Shown here piece after piece: positions 1 through 6,746 of a stretch of 18,257 nucleotides of DNA; position 1 is the first letter of the stretch, and every line of letters starts with the position of its first letter. Where the stretch lies: positions 1 through 18,257 of the forward strand of contig CAYGGJ010000011.1 of assembly GCA_964349415.1 (NCBI GenBank). Direction: 5' to 3'. The notes below the pieces were generated by a model. The model was not told the DNA's origin. It searched no databases and saw only the letters and a program-made list of their open reading frames with translations. Origin of the DNA: 2-01-FULL-40-42 sp964349415 (GTDB lineage Bacteria; Patescibacteriota; Microgenomatia; UBA1406; GWC2-37-13). A program made the position numbers and the translations under genes.

Positions 1-1
1 C

Positions 2-925
2 GACTATCTAGGGAGAAAGGAATACAAGAGAGGATATATTCTTGACGGATTTCCCCGAACCATCGAGCAAGCCAAGAAGTTTAAAAACAACATCGACAAG
101 TTTGTCCTCCTTGATATTCCTGATAAAGAAGCGCTCTGGAGGATTTCCCACAGGAATGATACTGGGCGGGATGACGAAACGGTAGAAGCAGTAAGAAAAA
201 GGATTGAAGAGTTTAACAAGCACACCAAGCCGGTAGTCGAGCATTACGAGAAGCTCGGAAAACTGGTTGAAGTTGATGGTACGCAAAGCATAGAAGAAGT
301 AAACGAAGATATTCTAAAAGGTCTTGGCAAACAGTTGATTGAAAATCAAGTTCAGTCATGGAGTCAAAAAACACAATCAATAATTGCTATAGTCGGATTG
401 GCTGGATCAGGAAAAACTGAGGCAGCGTCATATTTTGCAGATGAAATGAAGATTCCCGTAATCTCATTCGGTAAGGTAATCAACGATTACGTAGATAAAA
501 ATGGACTCTCTCATGACGAAGAGACACACAGGAAAATTAGAGCAGATCTCAGAAATGAGCATGGGATGAAAGCATTAGCTCATCTTAATAAGGAGAAAAT
601 AGAACAAGCCCTTAAAAAAAACATGATCATCGTGATAGACGGCCTCTATTCCTGGGAAGAGTATCTCCATCTGAGAAAAACATTTCCTGAGGTTAAGGTC
701 TATCTTCTTGCCTTATACGCCGAAAAGAAATTACGCTACCTACGTATATCCAAGAGAAAATATAGGCCCGATCTTAATGGTGAAGAAAGAGATATGAATG
801 AACTCGTGGAAACAAACAAGGGAAATCCGATCGCGTTTGCGGACTTCATGGTAAAAAATAATTTCTCCATCCAGGATTTTCAGGACAAACTGGAAGACGT
901 ATATCGCGAAGTCTACTATTCTTAA
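2..925 (+). CDS. adk: Adenylate kinase (N-terminus outside window) fused to a second P-loop kinase domain
   Basis: One reading frame runs without a stop from the window edge to TAA at 923-925 (307 visible residues). Visible residues 1-110 are the C-terminal part of a short-LID adenylate kinase (AMP + ATP to 2 ADP). They show the DGFPR motif (15-19), the LID/catalytic arginine pattern R47-x3-R51...GR-x-D (55-58) and a closing VDG segment. No zinc-finger LID is present. After a linker (about 111-125), a second nucleotide-binding domain begins with Walker A GLAGSGKT (132-139). It continues with a VIDG strand (about 211-214) and an ERDMNEL stretch (262-268). This layout resembles the archaeal UPF0200 / dephospho-CoA-kinase-like family; its substrate is unknown. 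A TTG at 335 could be read as a separate start, but no stop codon separates the two domains, so a fusion is the simplest reading. The gene lies 13 bases before map, as adk usually does. Confidence is high for Adk and moderate for the second family. Confidence 0.85.
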   Translation, partial: DYLGRKEYKRGYILDGFPRTIEQAKKFKNNIDKFVLLDIPDKEALWRISHRNDTGRDDETVEAVRKRIEEFNKHTKPVVEHYEKLGKLVEVDGTQSIEEVNEDILKGLGKQLIENQVQSWSQKTQSIIAIVGLAGSGKTEAASYFADEMKIPVISFGKVINDYVDKNGLSHDEETHRKIRADLRNEHGMKALAHLNKEKIEQALKKNMIIVIDGLYSWEEYLHLRKTFPEVKVYLLALYAEKKLRYLRISKRKYRPDLNGEERDMNELVETNKGNPIAFADFMVKNNFSIQDFQDKLEDVYREVYYS

Positions 926-938
926 TAAACAAACTCCC

Positions 939-1694
939 ATGATAAAGCTAAAGACTCCACAAGAGATTGAGTTAATGATAGAAGGAGGCAGGAGACTGAA
1001 GGCTGTGGTTAAAGAGCTTCTTCCCGAGGTTAAAGTAGGAGTCACTACCCAGAGAGTAGATCAACTTGCTGAAAAGCTTATTGTTGGTCAAGGAGGAGAG
1101 CCTTCGTTCAAAAGAGTGCCTGGTTATGAATGGACAATTTGCATCCCCATAAACGAACAGGTCGTACACACACCTCCGTCATCCAGAGTCATTGAAGATG
1201 GCGACGTAATCACTGTAGATATAGGAATGTTTTACAAAGGTTTTCACACTGATTTTGCCACATCCTGGATTATGGGAAAAGCAAAGGATCCAGAGCATGA
1301 AAAGTTTCTAAAGGTCGGAAAATCTACTCTAGACAAGGCTTTAAAAATAGTACAAAAGGGAAAATATACGGGAGAAATCTCAAAACTAATTGGAGAGGAG
1401 ATAGAAGAGAAAAACGGTTACTTTATAATGAAAAGTCTTACTGGACACGGCGTGGGACGCGATCTGCATGAGGATCCTAGTATACCCGGATATCTTGACA
1501 AAGAGATTAAAAAGACCACTCTGATGAAGCCTGGCTTGGTGATCGCTGTTGAGGTGATTTATTCCACGGGCACGGATCAGATTGATTACGAAAAAGGAGA
1601 TTCTTGGTCCATAAAAACCAAGGATAATAGTATGTCTGGATGCTTTGAGCATTCAATCGCGATTACAGACACAAATGCTGTTATTTTGACCTGA
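939..1694 (+). CDS. map: Methionine aminopeptidase, type I
   Basis: This enzyme removes the N-terminal methionine from nascent proteins in the cytosol. At 251 residues it has the usual length of a type I enzyme without an N-terminal extension. All expected metal ligands of the pita-bread fold are visible: D94 (VDIG), D105 (HTDFATS), H170 (GHGVG), E205 (AVEV) and E237 (CFEHS). Substrate-side histidines H77 (VVHTPP) and H177 (LHEDP) are also present. The usual EP at the fourth ligand reads EV, and the usual HGIP reads HTPP; both are mild deviations. It sits between the adk fusion and infA, the conserved bacterial order. The ATG has no purine-rich ribosome-binding site upstream. The stop is TGA, which argues for the standard bacterial code. 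Confidence 0.95.
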   Translation: MIKLKTPQEIELMIEGGRRLKAVVKELLPEVKVGVTTQRVDQLAEKLIVGQGGEPSFKRVPGYEWTICIPINEQVVHTPPSSRVIEDGDVITVDIGMFYKGFHTDFATSWIMGKAKDPEHEKFLKVGKSTLDKALKIVQKGKYTGEISKLIGEEIEEKNGYFIMKSLTGHGVGRDLHEDPSIPGYLDKEIKKTTLMKPGLVIAVEVIYSTGTDQIDYEKGDSWSIKTKDNSMSGCFEHSIAITDTNAVILT

Positions 1695-1702
1695 ATTTAT
1701 GG

Positions 1703-1717
1703 TAAAATTAGACTTTT
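1703..1717 (+). promoter_or_regulatory. Possible -10 element just upstream of infA
   Basis: TAAAAT at 1703-1708, preceded by TGG, lies 9 bases before the infA ATG. I see no convincing -35 at 16-18 bases. If used, transcription would start within about 3 bases of the ATG and give a nearly leaderless infA mRNA. The element overlaps the 23-base gap after map, so it would be an internal promoter of the ribosomal cluster. This is a sequence pattern only. Confidence 0.4.
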
Positions 1718-1933
1718 ATGAAGGATGACGTTATAGTCGTTGAGGGAGAGGTCATAGAGAACCTTCCCAACACGCTCTTTCGCGTCAAAGTCTCTCAGTC
1801 CGAACAGATGCTTTTATGCTATTTGTCGGGCAAAATGAGGAAGCATTATATTAAGATACTGCCCGGAGACAAAGTACGCGTGGAGATGACAGCTTACGAC
1901 CTTTCAAGAGGTCGTATCGTTTATAGAATTTAA
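1718..1933 (+). CDS. infA: Translation initiation factor IF-1
   Basis: IF-1 is the single-OB-fold factor that binds the ribosomal A site on the 30S subunit during initiation. The 71-residue length is typical. The hallmark pattern is visible: a VEGEVIENLPNTLFRV opening strand pair, then LSGKMRKHYIKILPGDKV, and a closing DLSRGRIVYR. It lies between map and rpmJ, the standard bacterial location. There is no Shine-Dalgarno motif. A -10-like TAAAAT precedes the start by 9 bases, so the gene may begin its own transcript. Confidence 0.97.
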   Translation: MKDDVIVVEGEVIENLPNTLFRVKVSQSEQMLLCYLSGKMRKHYIKILPGDKVRVEMTAYDLSRGRIVYRI

Positions 1934-1938
1934 AGCAT

Positions 1939-2052
1939 ATGCGCGTACAATCATCGGTTAAGAAAATCTGTGCTAAATGTAAGTTAGTTAAACGAAAGGG
2001 AATGTTGTATATTATTTGCTCAAATCCCAAGCACAAGCAGAGACAGGGATAA
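1939..2052 (+). CDS. rpmJ: 50S ribosomal protein L36
   Basis: This is a 37-codon gene, read directly from the sequence between infA and rpsM. L36 is a small zinc-ribbon protein of the large subunit that binds 23S rRNA. The protein begins MRVQSSVKKIC and ends KHKQRQG. The zinc ligands C11, C14, C27 and H32 are all present (C-x2-C-x12-C-x4-H), so this is the zinc-binding form. Its length equals the usual 37 residues. It starts 5 bases after infA and ends 6 bases before rpsM, the canonical infA-rpmJ-rpsM order. No ribosome-binding site is visible. Confidence 0.96.
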   Translation: MRVQSSVKKICAKCKLVKRKGMLYIICSNPKHKQRQG

Positions 2053-2058
2053 AAAATT

Positions 2059-2475
2059 ATGGCGCGACTTTTAGGATTAAATTTGCAACCAGAAGATAGA
2101 GTAGAGTATGCTCTGACCAACTTTTATGGGATCGGTTGGAAATTGTCGGGAGACATTCTCAAAAAGCTTCAGATTGATACCGCAAAGAGAGTGAAGCAAC
2201 TCAGTGAAGATGAACTCCGTAATATAGGAGTAGAATTGGAAAAAACTCATACGGTCGAAGGAAACTTACGTGAAGATGTGTCTGAAAATATTAAAAGACT
2301 TAGAGAAATAGGATCATATAGAGGTTTAAGGCACGTGAAAGGTCTTCCGGTGCGGGGACAGAGAACAAAATCAAATTCACGTACTAAAAGAGGAAAGAGA
2401 AAGACTGTAGGAGCGCTTAAAAAGGAAGCATGGGCAAAGTTAGAATCGACCACTCAAAAGGAAAAAAAGGCGTAA
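2059..2475 (+). CDS. rpsM: 30S ribosomal protein S13
   Basis: S13 sits in the head of the small subunit and contacts the P-site tRNA and the large subunit. The 138-residue protein starts MARLLGLNLQ and carries the helix-two-turns-helix core (ALTNFYGIG, residues about 18-27). It also has the family signature GLRHVKGLPVRGQRT, followed by the basic tail SRTKRGKRK that reaches the P site. A lysine-rich extension of about 15-20 residues follows the usual C-terminus. It follows rpmJ by 6 bases and is part of the alpha-operon block. Confidence 0.97.
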   Translation: MARLLGLNLQPEDRVEYALTNFYGIGWKLSGDILKKLQIDTAKRVKQLSEDELRNIGVELEKTHTVEGNLREDVSENIKRLREIGSYRGLRHVKGLPVRGQRTKSNSRTKRGKRKTVGALKKEAWAKLESTTQKEKKA

Positions 2476-2491
2476 TTCTTAATGAAGTAAT

Positions 2492-2866
2492 ATGAAAAAG
2501 AAAAAGGAAGCAAAAAATACAGAAAAAGGACGTATCTATATAACCGCTACCTTTAACAACACCATGATAACGGTTACCGACAGCGAAGGAAATCCTATTG
2601 TATTAGGATCATGTGGACAGCATGGTTTCACAGGCACCAGAAAATCCACTCCCTATGCAGCCACGATTACTACAGAAGCAACTTTGAGAAAGGCAACCAA
2701 TGATCACGGGATGAAAGAAGCTGTGATTTATGTAAAGGGAATAGGGCCGGGTAGAGAAGCAGCATTACGAGTTTTGCGTGGAACCAATATCGACGTCAAT
2801 AAGATAATCGATATAACACCGGTTCCACATAACGGAGTCAGACCTCCAAAAGTACGAAGGGTATGA
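2492..2866 (+). CDS. rpsK: 30S ribosomal protein S11
   Basis: S11 lies on the platform of the 30S subunit near the E site and the 3' end of 16S rRNA. The 124-residue length is typical. Family hallmarks are visible: an IYITATFNNTMITVTD strand region, an HGFTGTRKSTPYAA segment, KGIGPGREAALR, and the C-terminal signature ITPVPHNGVRPPKVRRV. The stop codon TGA overlaps the rpsD start as ATGA, which implies translational coupling. The start has no Shine-Dalgarno motif; the 16 bases before it are AT-rich. Confidence 0.97.
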   Translation: MKKKKEAKNTEKGRIYITATFNNTMITVTDSEGNPIVLGSCGQHGFTGTRKSTPYAATITTEATLRKATNDHGMKEAVIYVKGIGPGREAALRVLRGTNIDVNKIIDITPVPHNGVRPPKVRRV

Positions 2867-3486
2867 GATACACAGGACCTAAAAATAGAATAGCTAGAAG
2901 AGAGGGAATTGATCTGGGACTAAAAACACCCGGATCAAAGAGTCACGCTTCGTTGATGAGAAGGGTCGCGGTACTTCCGGGACAGCACGGCACAAGCAGA
3001 AGACGCAAAAAACTCTCGGAGAGAAGCAGACAGCTACGAGAGAAGCAGAAGCTGAGATTTATCTTTGGACTTACCGAGACTCAGCTAAAGAATTACTTTC
3101 AGAAAGCAGTAAGCAGCAAGGGTAATACTGGCTTCTTACTAGGTCAGCTTTTGGAGAGACGCCTCGACAATGTAGTATACAGGCTTGGATTTGCTCCCAC
3201 ACGCGCAAGTGCTAGGCAATTGGTCAATCACGGACACGTTACGGTAAACGACACTTTGATGAATATTCCCTCGTATAAAGTAGAAATTCATGATACAATA
3301 AGGTTCCGAAAAGAGAAGACAGCAAAGATTCCCTACGTGGAAGCAATGCTTGAGAGCAAAGATCTTTTTTCGCCTTCCTGGGTCAAGAAAGAAGGAGTCG
3401 TAGGAAAGTTAATAGGAGAACCCACGAGCGAGGATATAGAAAAACAGGTTAATTTAAGATCAGTAATCGAATTTTATTCAAGATAA
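2863..3486 (+). CDS. rpsD: 30S ribosomal protein S4
   Basis: S4 is a primary 16S rRNA binder that nucleates 30S assembly; in several bacteria it also represses its own operon. The protein has 207 residues. The N-terminal domain (1-96) includes RYTGPKNRIARREG and LPGQHG. It has no cysteines, so it is the zinc-free form. An S4 RNA-binding domain spans about 97-160 (LLERRLDNVVYRLGF, then RASARQLVNHGHVTVN). The C-terminal VIEFYSR matches the usual family ending. Its ATG overlaps the rpsK stop (ATGA). No leader hairpin for autoregulation is recognisable. Confidence 0.97.
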   Translation: MRYTGPKNRIARREGIDLGLKTPGSKSHASLMRRVAVLPGQHGTSRRRKKLSERSRQLREKQKLRFIFGLTETQLKNYFQKAVSSKGNTGFLLGQLLERRLDNVVYRLGFAPTRASARQLVNHGHVTVNDTLMNIPSYKVEIHDTIRFRKEKTAKIPYVEAMLESKDLFSPSWVKKEGVVGKLIGEPTSEDIEKQVNLRSVIEFYSR

Positions 3487-3491
3487 TATTT

Positions 3492-4409
3492 ATGGAACCC
3501 CAATTTGTTACAAAAAAACAAAACGCTACAGCAGGATACGGTCAGTTTTCAATGGAGCCGCTACCCTTAAGCTTTGGTAACAGTATCGGAAACGCTCTGC
3601 GAAGAACGCTTCTTTCATCGCTAAAAGGTGCCGCAGTAACCCAGGTTAAGATAACAGGTGCAGTCCATCAGTTTGCCACTCTTAAAGGAGTAAAAGAATC
3701 AGCGCTTGAAGTGATCCTCAATCTTAAAAAACTACGATTTGAAACCCCAAGCCAAGGACAGTACAGAATTAAACTTGAAGTAAAAGGAAAAAAGAAAGTA
3801 ACCGGTAAAGACGTAGAAGGAGAAGTTAAGGTTGTAAACAAAGATCAATATATTGCAGAGATCACCGACGACAAAACAAAGTTGGAGCTTGAAGCAATCG
3901 TAGAAACCGGCACGGGACTACTTACAGAAGACAGTATGGATAAACAGACAGGCTACATTGCAGTAGATGCATTTTTCTCTCCTGTTCAAAAAGTAACCTT
4001 TAAGGTAGAAGAGGCTCGTGTTGGAAGAAAAACCAACTTCGACAGACTTGTTATGGATGTTTGGACCGATGAAACAGTTTCTCCTGAAGAAGCATTAAAG
4101 CAAGCCACCTCAATCTTACAGAAGCATTTCGGCCATGTTTTGTCAGGAAAAGACAGTCCTCAATCAAAGTCTGTGGATGAAAAGAAACAAGAGGATGCAA
4201 AAGAGATTGACGCCAAGCTCAACGACATCATAATCGACGAGTTAAATCTTCCTTCGCGTGTCATCAACGCTCTTCTTCGTGAAAACATAGAAACAGTCGC
4301 AGACTTAGTTCGAGTAGGAAAGGACAAGCTTATCGGAGTTAAGGGCTTGGGTAAAAAATCTTTTGTGCTCATAGAAGACGAACTCAAGAAAATGGATGTT
4401 GATATATAA
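3492..4409 (+). CDS. rpoA: DNA-directed RNA polymerase subunit alpha
   Basis: The alpha subunit dimerises to nucleate RNA polymerase assembly, and its C-terminal domain contacts upstream promoter DNA and activators. The 305-residue protein has an alpha-NTD (about 1-215) containing the conserved GNSIGNALRRTLLSSLKGAAV block. A charged linker (about 220-245, rich in K, E and D) follows, then an alpha-CTD (248-305). The CTD keeps residues that align with the DNA-contacting set of E. coli: R256 (R265), N259 (N268), K289 (K298) and S290 (S299), within LPSRVINAL and LGKKS. UP-element recognition is therefore likely retained. The gene starts 5 bases after rpsD. Confidence 0.97.
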   Translation: MEPQFVTKKQNATAGYGQFSMEPLPLSFGNSIGNALRRTLLSSLKGAAVTQVKITGAVHQFATLKGVKESALEVILNLKKLRFETPSQGQYRIKLEVKGKKKVTGKDVEGEVKVVNKDQYIAEITDDKTKLELEAIVETGTGLLTEDSMDKQTGYIAVDAFFSPVQKVTFKVEEARVGRKTNFDRLVMDVWTDETVSPEEALKQATSILQKHFGHVLSGKDSPQSKSVDEKKQEDAKEIDAKLNDIIIDELNLPSRVINALLRENIETVADLVRVGKDKLIGVKGLGKKSFVLIEDELKKMDVDI

Positions 4410-4440
4410 CACTGCGCAAGTTTAGCTCCCCAAGCATCTT

Positions 4441-4932
4441 ATGAGACATCAAGTTCGAACCAAAAAATTCAGATTCGGCGAAGATGCAAATCAAATGCTT
4501 CTTCGGAAGATGGCCAAAAACTTCTTCTTTCACGGCAAGATCACAACCACTATCAGCAAGGTAAAAGTACTAAGACCGTATGTCGAGCGCATGGTGCAGT
4601 TGGCAAAAAAGAACACCGAAGGTACCAAAAATGTTTTACTACGGAAGACCGGCGACAGTGAAGCTGTCTCCGTGTTAGTAAGGCAGGTTGCTCCGGTTTT
4701 TCAGGAAAAACAAGGAGGATACGTCAGAGTAGTAAAGATTGGTATAAGACCTGCTGATGGTACCGAGATGGGACGTCTTGAGTGGACTCTGCCAGTTGTA
4801 ATAGAAAAAAAAGAAGCTGAGGTTAAAAAATCCCAAAAAGCTCCCAAGGTGGAAGTAAAGAAAGCAGAAATTGCAAAGCCAAAGAAGGAAGCAAAAATAG
4901 TAAAAAAAGTTACAAAAAAAGTTAAGAAATAA
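4441..4932 (+). CDS. rplQ: 50S ribosomal protein L17 with basic C-terminal tail
   Basis: L17 is a large-subunit protein near the polypeptide exit tunnel. Residues 1-120 match the family: MRHQVRTKKF, an FHGKITTTISKVKVLRPYVERMV block, and a closing VRVVKIGIRPADGTEMGRLEW segment. The family usually has about 120-130 residues, while this protein has 163. Residues 122-163 form a low-complexity tail made almost only of K, E, V, A, P and I. The gap after rpoA is 31 bases, the longest in the ribosomal block, and holds no convincing promoter or ribosome-binding site. rpoA-rplQ adjacency is canonical. Confidence 0.95.
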   Translation: MRHQVRTKKFRFGEDANQMLLRKMAKNFFFHGKITTTISKVKVLRPYVERMVQLAKKNTEGTKNVLLRKTGDSEAVSVLVRQVAPVFQEKQGGYVRVVKIGIRPADGTEMGRLEWTLPVVIEKKEAEVKKSQKAPKVEVKKAEIAKPKKEAKIVKKVTKKVKK

Positions 4933-4933
4933 T

Positions 4934-5374
4934 ATGCCTACTTTATCTCAATCAACTAAGTCTCAAAGCGAGACAGACATTCAAAGAAACTGGCATCTGG
5001 TAGACCTTAAGGGAAAGGTCTTGGGTAGAGTAGCCGGTTCTATCTCAAAACTCCTTCAGGGAAAACACAAAACCGCATACACTCAGTATCTTGATTCAGG
5101 AGATCATGTGGTTGCAATAAATGCAAAAGATATAATCCTCACAGGTCGGAAACTGCTACAAAAAACCTACACGAACTACTCAGGATACCCCGGTGGACTC
5201 AGAGTAAGAACTGCTGCAGAGGTCATCGCAAAAAATCCAAAAGAGATCGTACAGCATGCGGTTTCAGGCATGCTGCCAAAGAACAAATTGAGACAAAGAA
5301 GGCTTACGAGATTTTTTATCTTCACAGGAGAAGAACATCCTTATAAAGAAAAGTTTGGTACCAAAACAAAATAA
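4934..5374 (+). CDS. rplM: 50S ribosomal protein L13
   Basis: L13 is an early-assembly protein of the 50S subunit. The 146-residue protein shows the family landmarks: NWHLVDLKGKVLGRVAGSISKLLQGKHK (about 20-47), GDHVVAINAKDIILTGRK, and HAVSGMLPKNKLRQRRLTRFFIFTGEEHPY. About 15 extra Ser/Thr/Gln-rich residues precede the conserved NWHLVD motif. The gene starts one base after rplQ ends and is followed by rpsI after two bases, the conserved rplM-rpsI pair. No ribosome-binding site precedes the ATG. Confidence 0.96.
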   Translation: MPTLSQSTKSQSETDIQRNWHLVDLKGKVLGRVAGSISKLLQGKHKTAYTQYLDSGDHVVAINAKDIILTGRKLLQKTYTNYSGYPGGLRVRTAAEVIAKNPKEIVQHAVSGMLPKNKLRQRRLTRFFIFTGEEHPYKEKFGTKTK

Positions 5375-5376
5375 TT

Positions 5377-5829
5377 ATGGCTAAAAAAGCAGGAGATTAC
5401 ATCGAGTCGGTCGGAAAAAGAAAAGAAGCAGTCGCAAGAGTGAGGCTTTTCATGGTAAAGGGAAAAGACAAGGTTGTAACTATAGATGGAGTAAAGATCA
5501 AGCAAGGTGAAATATTTGTAAATAAGAAGCCTATAGAGCAGATTTTTGCCTCAAAAGCACACAAAGTACAATATCTTGCCCCGTTAAAATTGGTAAATGC
5601 TGAAGGCCGTTTTGCCATATCGGTCATCGTAAAGGGTGGAGGATCAAGGGGTCAGCTGGATGCCCTTGTTCATGGACTGGCACGGGCCTTAGAAAAAAGC
5701 GACAAAGAAAACATGAGGCCACTTCTTAAAAAAGCAGGTCTTTTGACGCGTGACGCACGTATAAGAGAGCGAAGAAAAGTAGGAACAGGTGGTAGAGCAC
5801 GAAGGAAGAAACAGTCTCCAAAGCGATAA
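5377..5829 (+). CDS. rpsI: 30S ribosomal protein S9
   Basis: S9 is in the 30S head; its C-terminal tail reaches the anticodon loop of P-site tRNA. The 150-residue protein has VGKRKEAVARVRL (about 12-24), VKGGGSRGQLDALVHGLARAL, LLTRDARIRERRKVG and the required C-terminal lysine-arginine ending. It is about 20 residues longer than E. coli S9. Most of the excess is an apparent insertion near residues 27-44 between the first two beta strands. It is the last gene of the ribosomal block; the next gene, 20 bases on, appears to start a new unit. Confidence 0.96.
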   Translation: MAKKAGDYIESVGKRKEAVARVRLFMVKGKDKVVTIDGVKIKQGEIFVNKKPIEQIFASKAHKVQYLAPLKLVNAEGRFAISVIVKGGGSRGQLDALVHGLARALEKSDKENMRPLLKKAGLLTRDARIRERRKVGTGGRARRKKQSPKR

Positions 5830-5836
5830 AATCAAC

Positions 5837-5849
5837 TATACTTAAGCGT
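5837..5849 (+). promoter_or_regulatory. Possible leaderless promoter of the glycosyltransferase pair
   Basis: TATACT at 5837-5842 is followed by 7 bases and then the ATG of the GT2 gene. It lies in the 20-base gap after rpsI, where a change of transcription unit is expected. No TTGACA-like -35 is visible at 16-18 bases upstream. The spacing predicts an mRNA starting at or within a base or so of the ATG. Confidence 0.45.
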
Positions 5850-6746
5850 ATGGCGGATCTCTCCATAATAATCGTCTCATATAATACTGCAGAGATGACC
5901 AAACGCTGTCTTACGACTCTTCTTACAACCATTTCAACACAGAAAAACACAGCTTTAGAGGTTATCGTCGTTGACAACGCTTCACAAGACAATACGCCAA
6001 AAGTTTTGGAATCTATTCAGAGCGAATATCAAAAAAAGGATATATTGTTCACCGCTGTATTAAACTCTCAAAATCTTGGCTATTCGAAGGCAAATAATAA
6101 AGGGGCCGCTGTTGCCCGTGGTAAATATCTTCTTTTTCTCAATTCAGACGTCTTAGTAGAAGGCGTAAAGTTTGAAAGTCTGTTTGAGCTGATGGACAAG
6201 GATCCCAGTATTGGCGTAATGACCGTAAAAGTTATTTTACCTGATGGATCTTTGGACCCCGCAAGTCACAGAGGATTTCCTACACTTTGGCGCTCATTCT
6301 CATACTATTCGGGTTTTGAAAAAGCATTTGGAAAACTACCTTTTTTAAACAGAGTATTTGGAGGATACCATCTTACTTATAAAAACCTAAAAAAAAGACA
6401 CGAGATTGATTCACCAACCGGTGCATTTTATTTAACGCGAAAAGAAATCTTTAACAAGGTAAAGGGTTTTGATGAGCACTTTTTTATGTATGGGGAAGAT
6501 CTGGATCTTTCACTTCGAGTGAAAGCTCTTGGATACAAAACAATATACGATCCTCAGTATGCAGTTACACATCTTAAGTATCAGAGTGGGTTAAAGAGCA
6601 AAGATAGCAACACGAAGAGTAAAACTAAGGAATATTTTTATGACGCCATGAGGATTTTTTATGACAAGCATTATTCAAAAAAAACACCCTCTTTTCTAAA
6701 CAGAATTGTGTACGGAGTTATTAATTACAAAGCCAAAACCTCATGA
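5850..6746 (+). CDS. Family 2 glycosyltransferase (rhamnosyltransferase-like)
   Basis: This is a cytosolic or membrane-peripheral enzyme that transfers a sugar from a nucleotide donor to a growing glycan; donor and acceptor are unknown. The 298-residue protein has the GT-A fold: SIIIVSYN opening strand (5-12), VVDNAS (40-45) for the nucleotide, and NSD (98-100) in the DXD position. GFDEHFFMYGEDLDLSLR (206-223) carries the catalytic-base region typical of the WbbL-like rhamnosyltransferase subgroup, and a conserved H241 follows. I see no transmembrane segment. Its TGA stop overlaps the next gene's ATG (ATGA), so the two glycosyltransferases are probably co-translated and act on the same polymer. 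The sugar assignment is inference. Confidence 0.88.
   Translation: MADLSIIIVSYNTAEMTKRCLTTLLTTISTQKNTALEVIVVDNASQDNTPKVLESIQSEYQKKDILFTAVLNSQNLGYSKANNKGAAVARGKYLLFLNSDVLVEGVKFESLFELMDKDPSIGVMTVKVILPDGSLDPASHRGFPTLWRSFSYYSGFEKAFGKLPFLNRVFGGYHLTYKNLKKRHEIDSPTGAFYLTRKEIFNKVKGFDEHFFMYGEDLDLSLRVKALGYKTIYDPQYAVTHLKYQSGLKSKDSNTKSKTKEYFYDAMRIFYDKHYSKKTPSFLNRIVYGVINYKAKTS

Noticed and set aside
335..925. A separate gene starting at TTG 335 for the second kinase domain.
   Set aside because: The frame is open upstream without a stop through the adenylate kinase domain, so a fused protein is simpler. An internal start cannot be excluded.
740..1652. Open frames on the minus strand opposite the kinase fusion and map.
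   Set aside because: They lie opposite strongly supported genes, match no family I recognise, and are shadows of the plus-strand codon usage.
4399..4440. Promoter in the 31-base gap before rplQ (TTGATA followed by TTAGCT at 17 bases).
   Set aside because: The -10 match is poor and the genes are always co-transcribed in known bacteria, so I do not call it.
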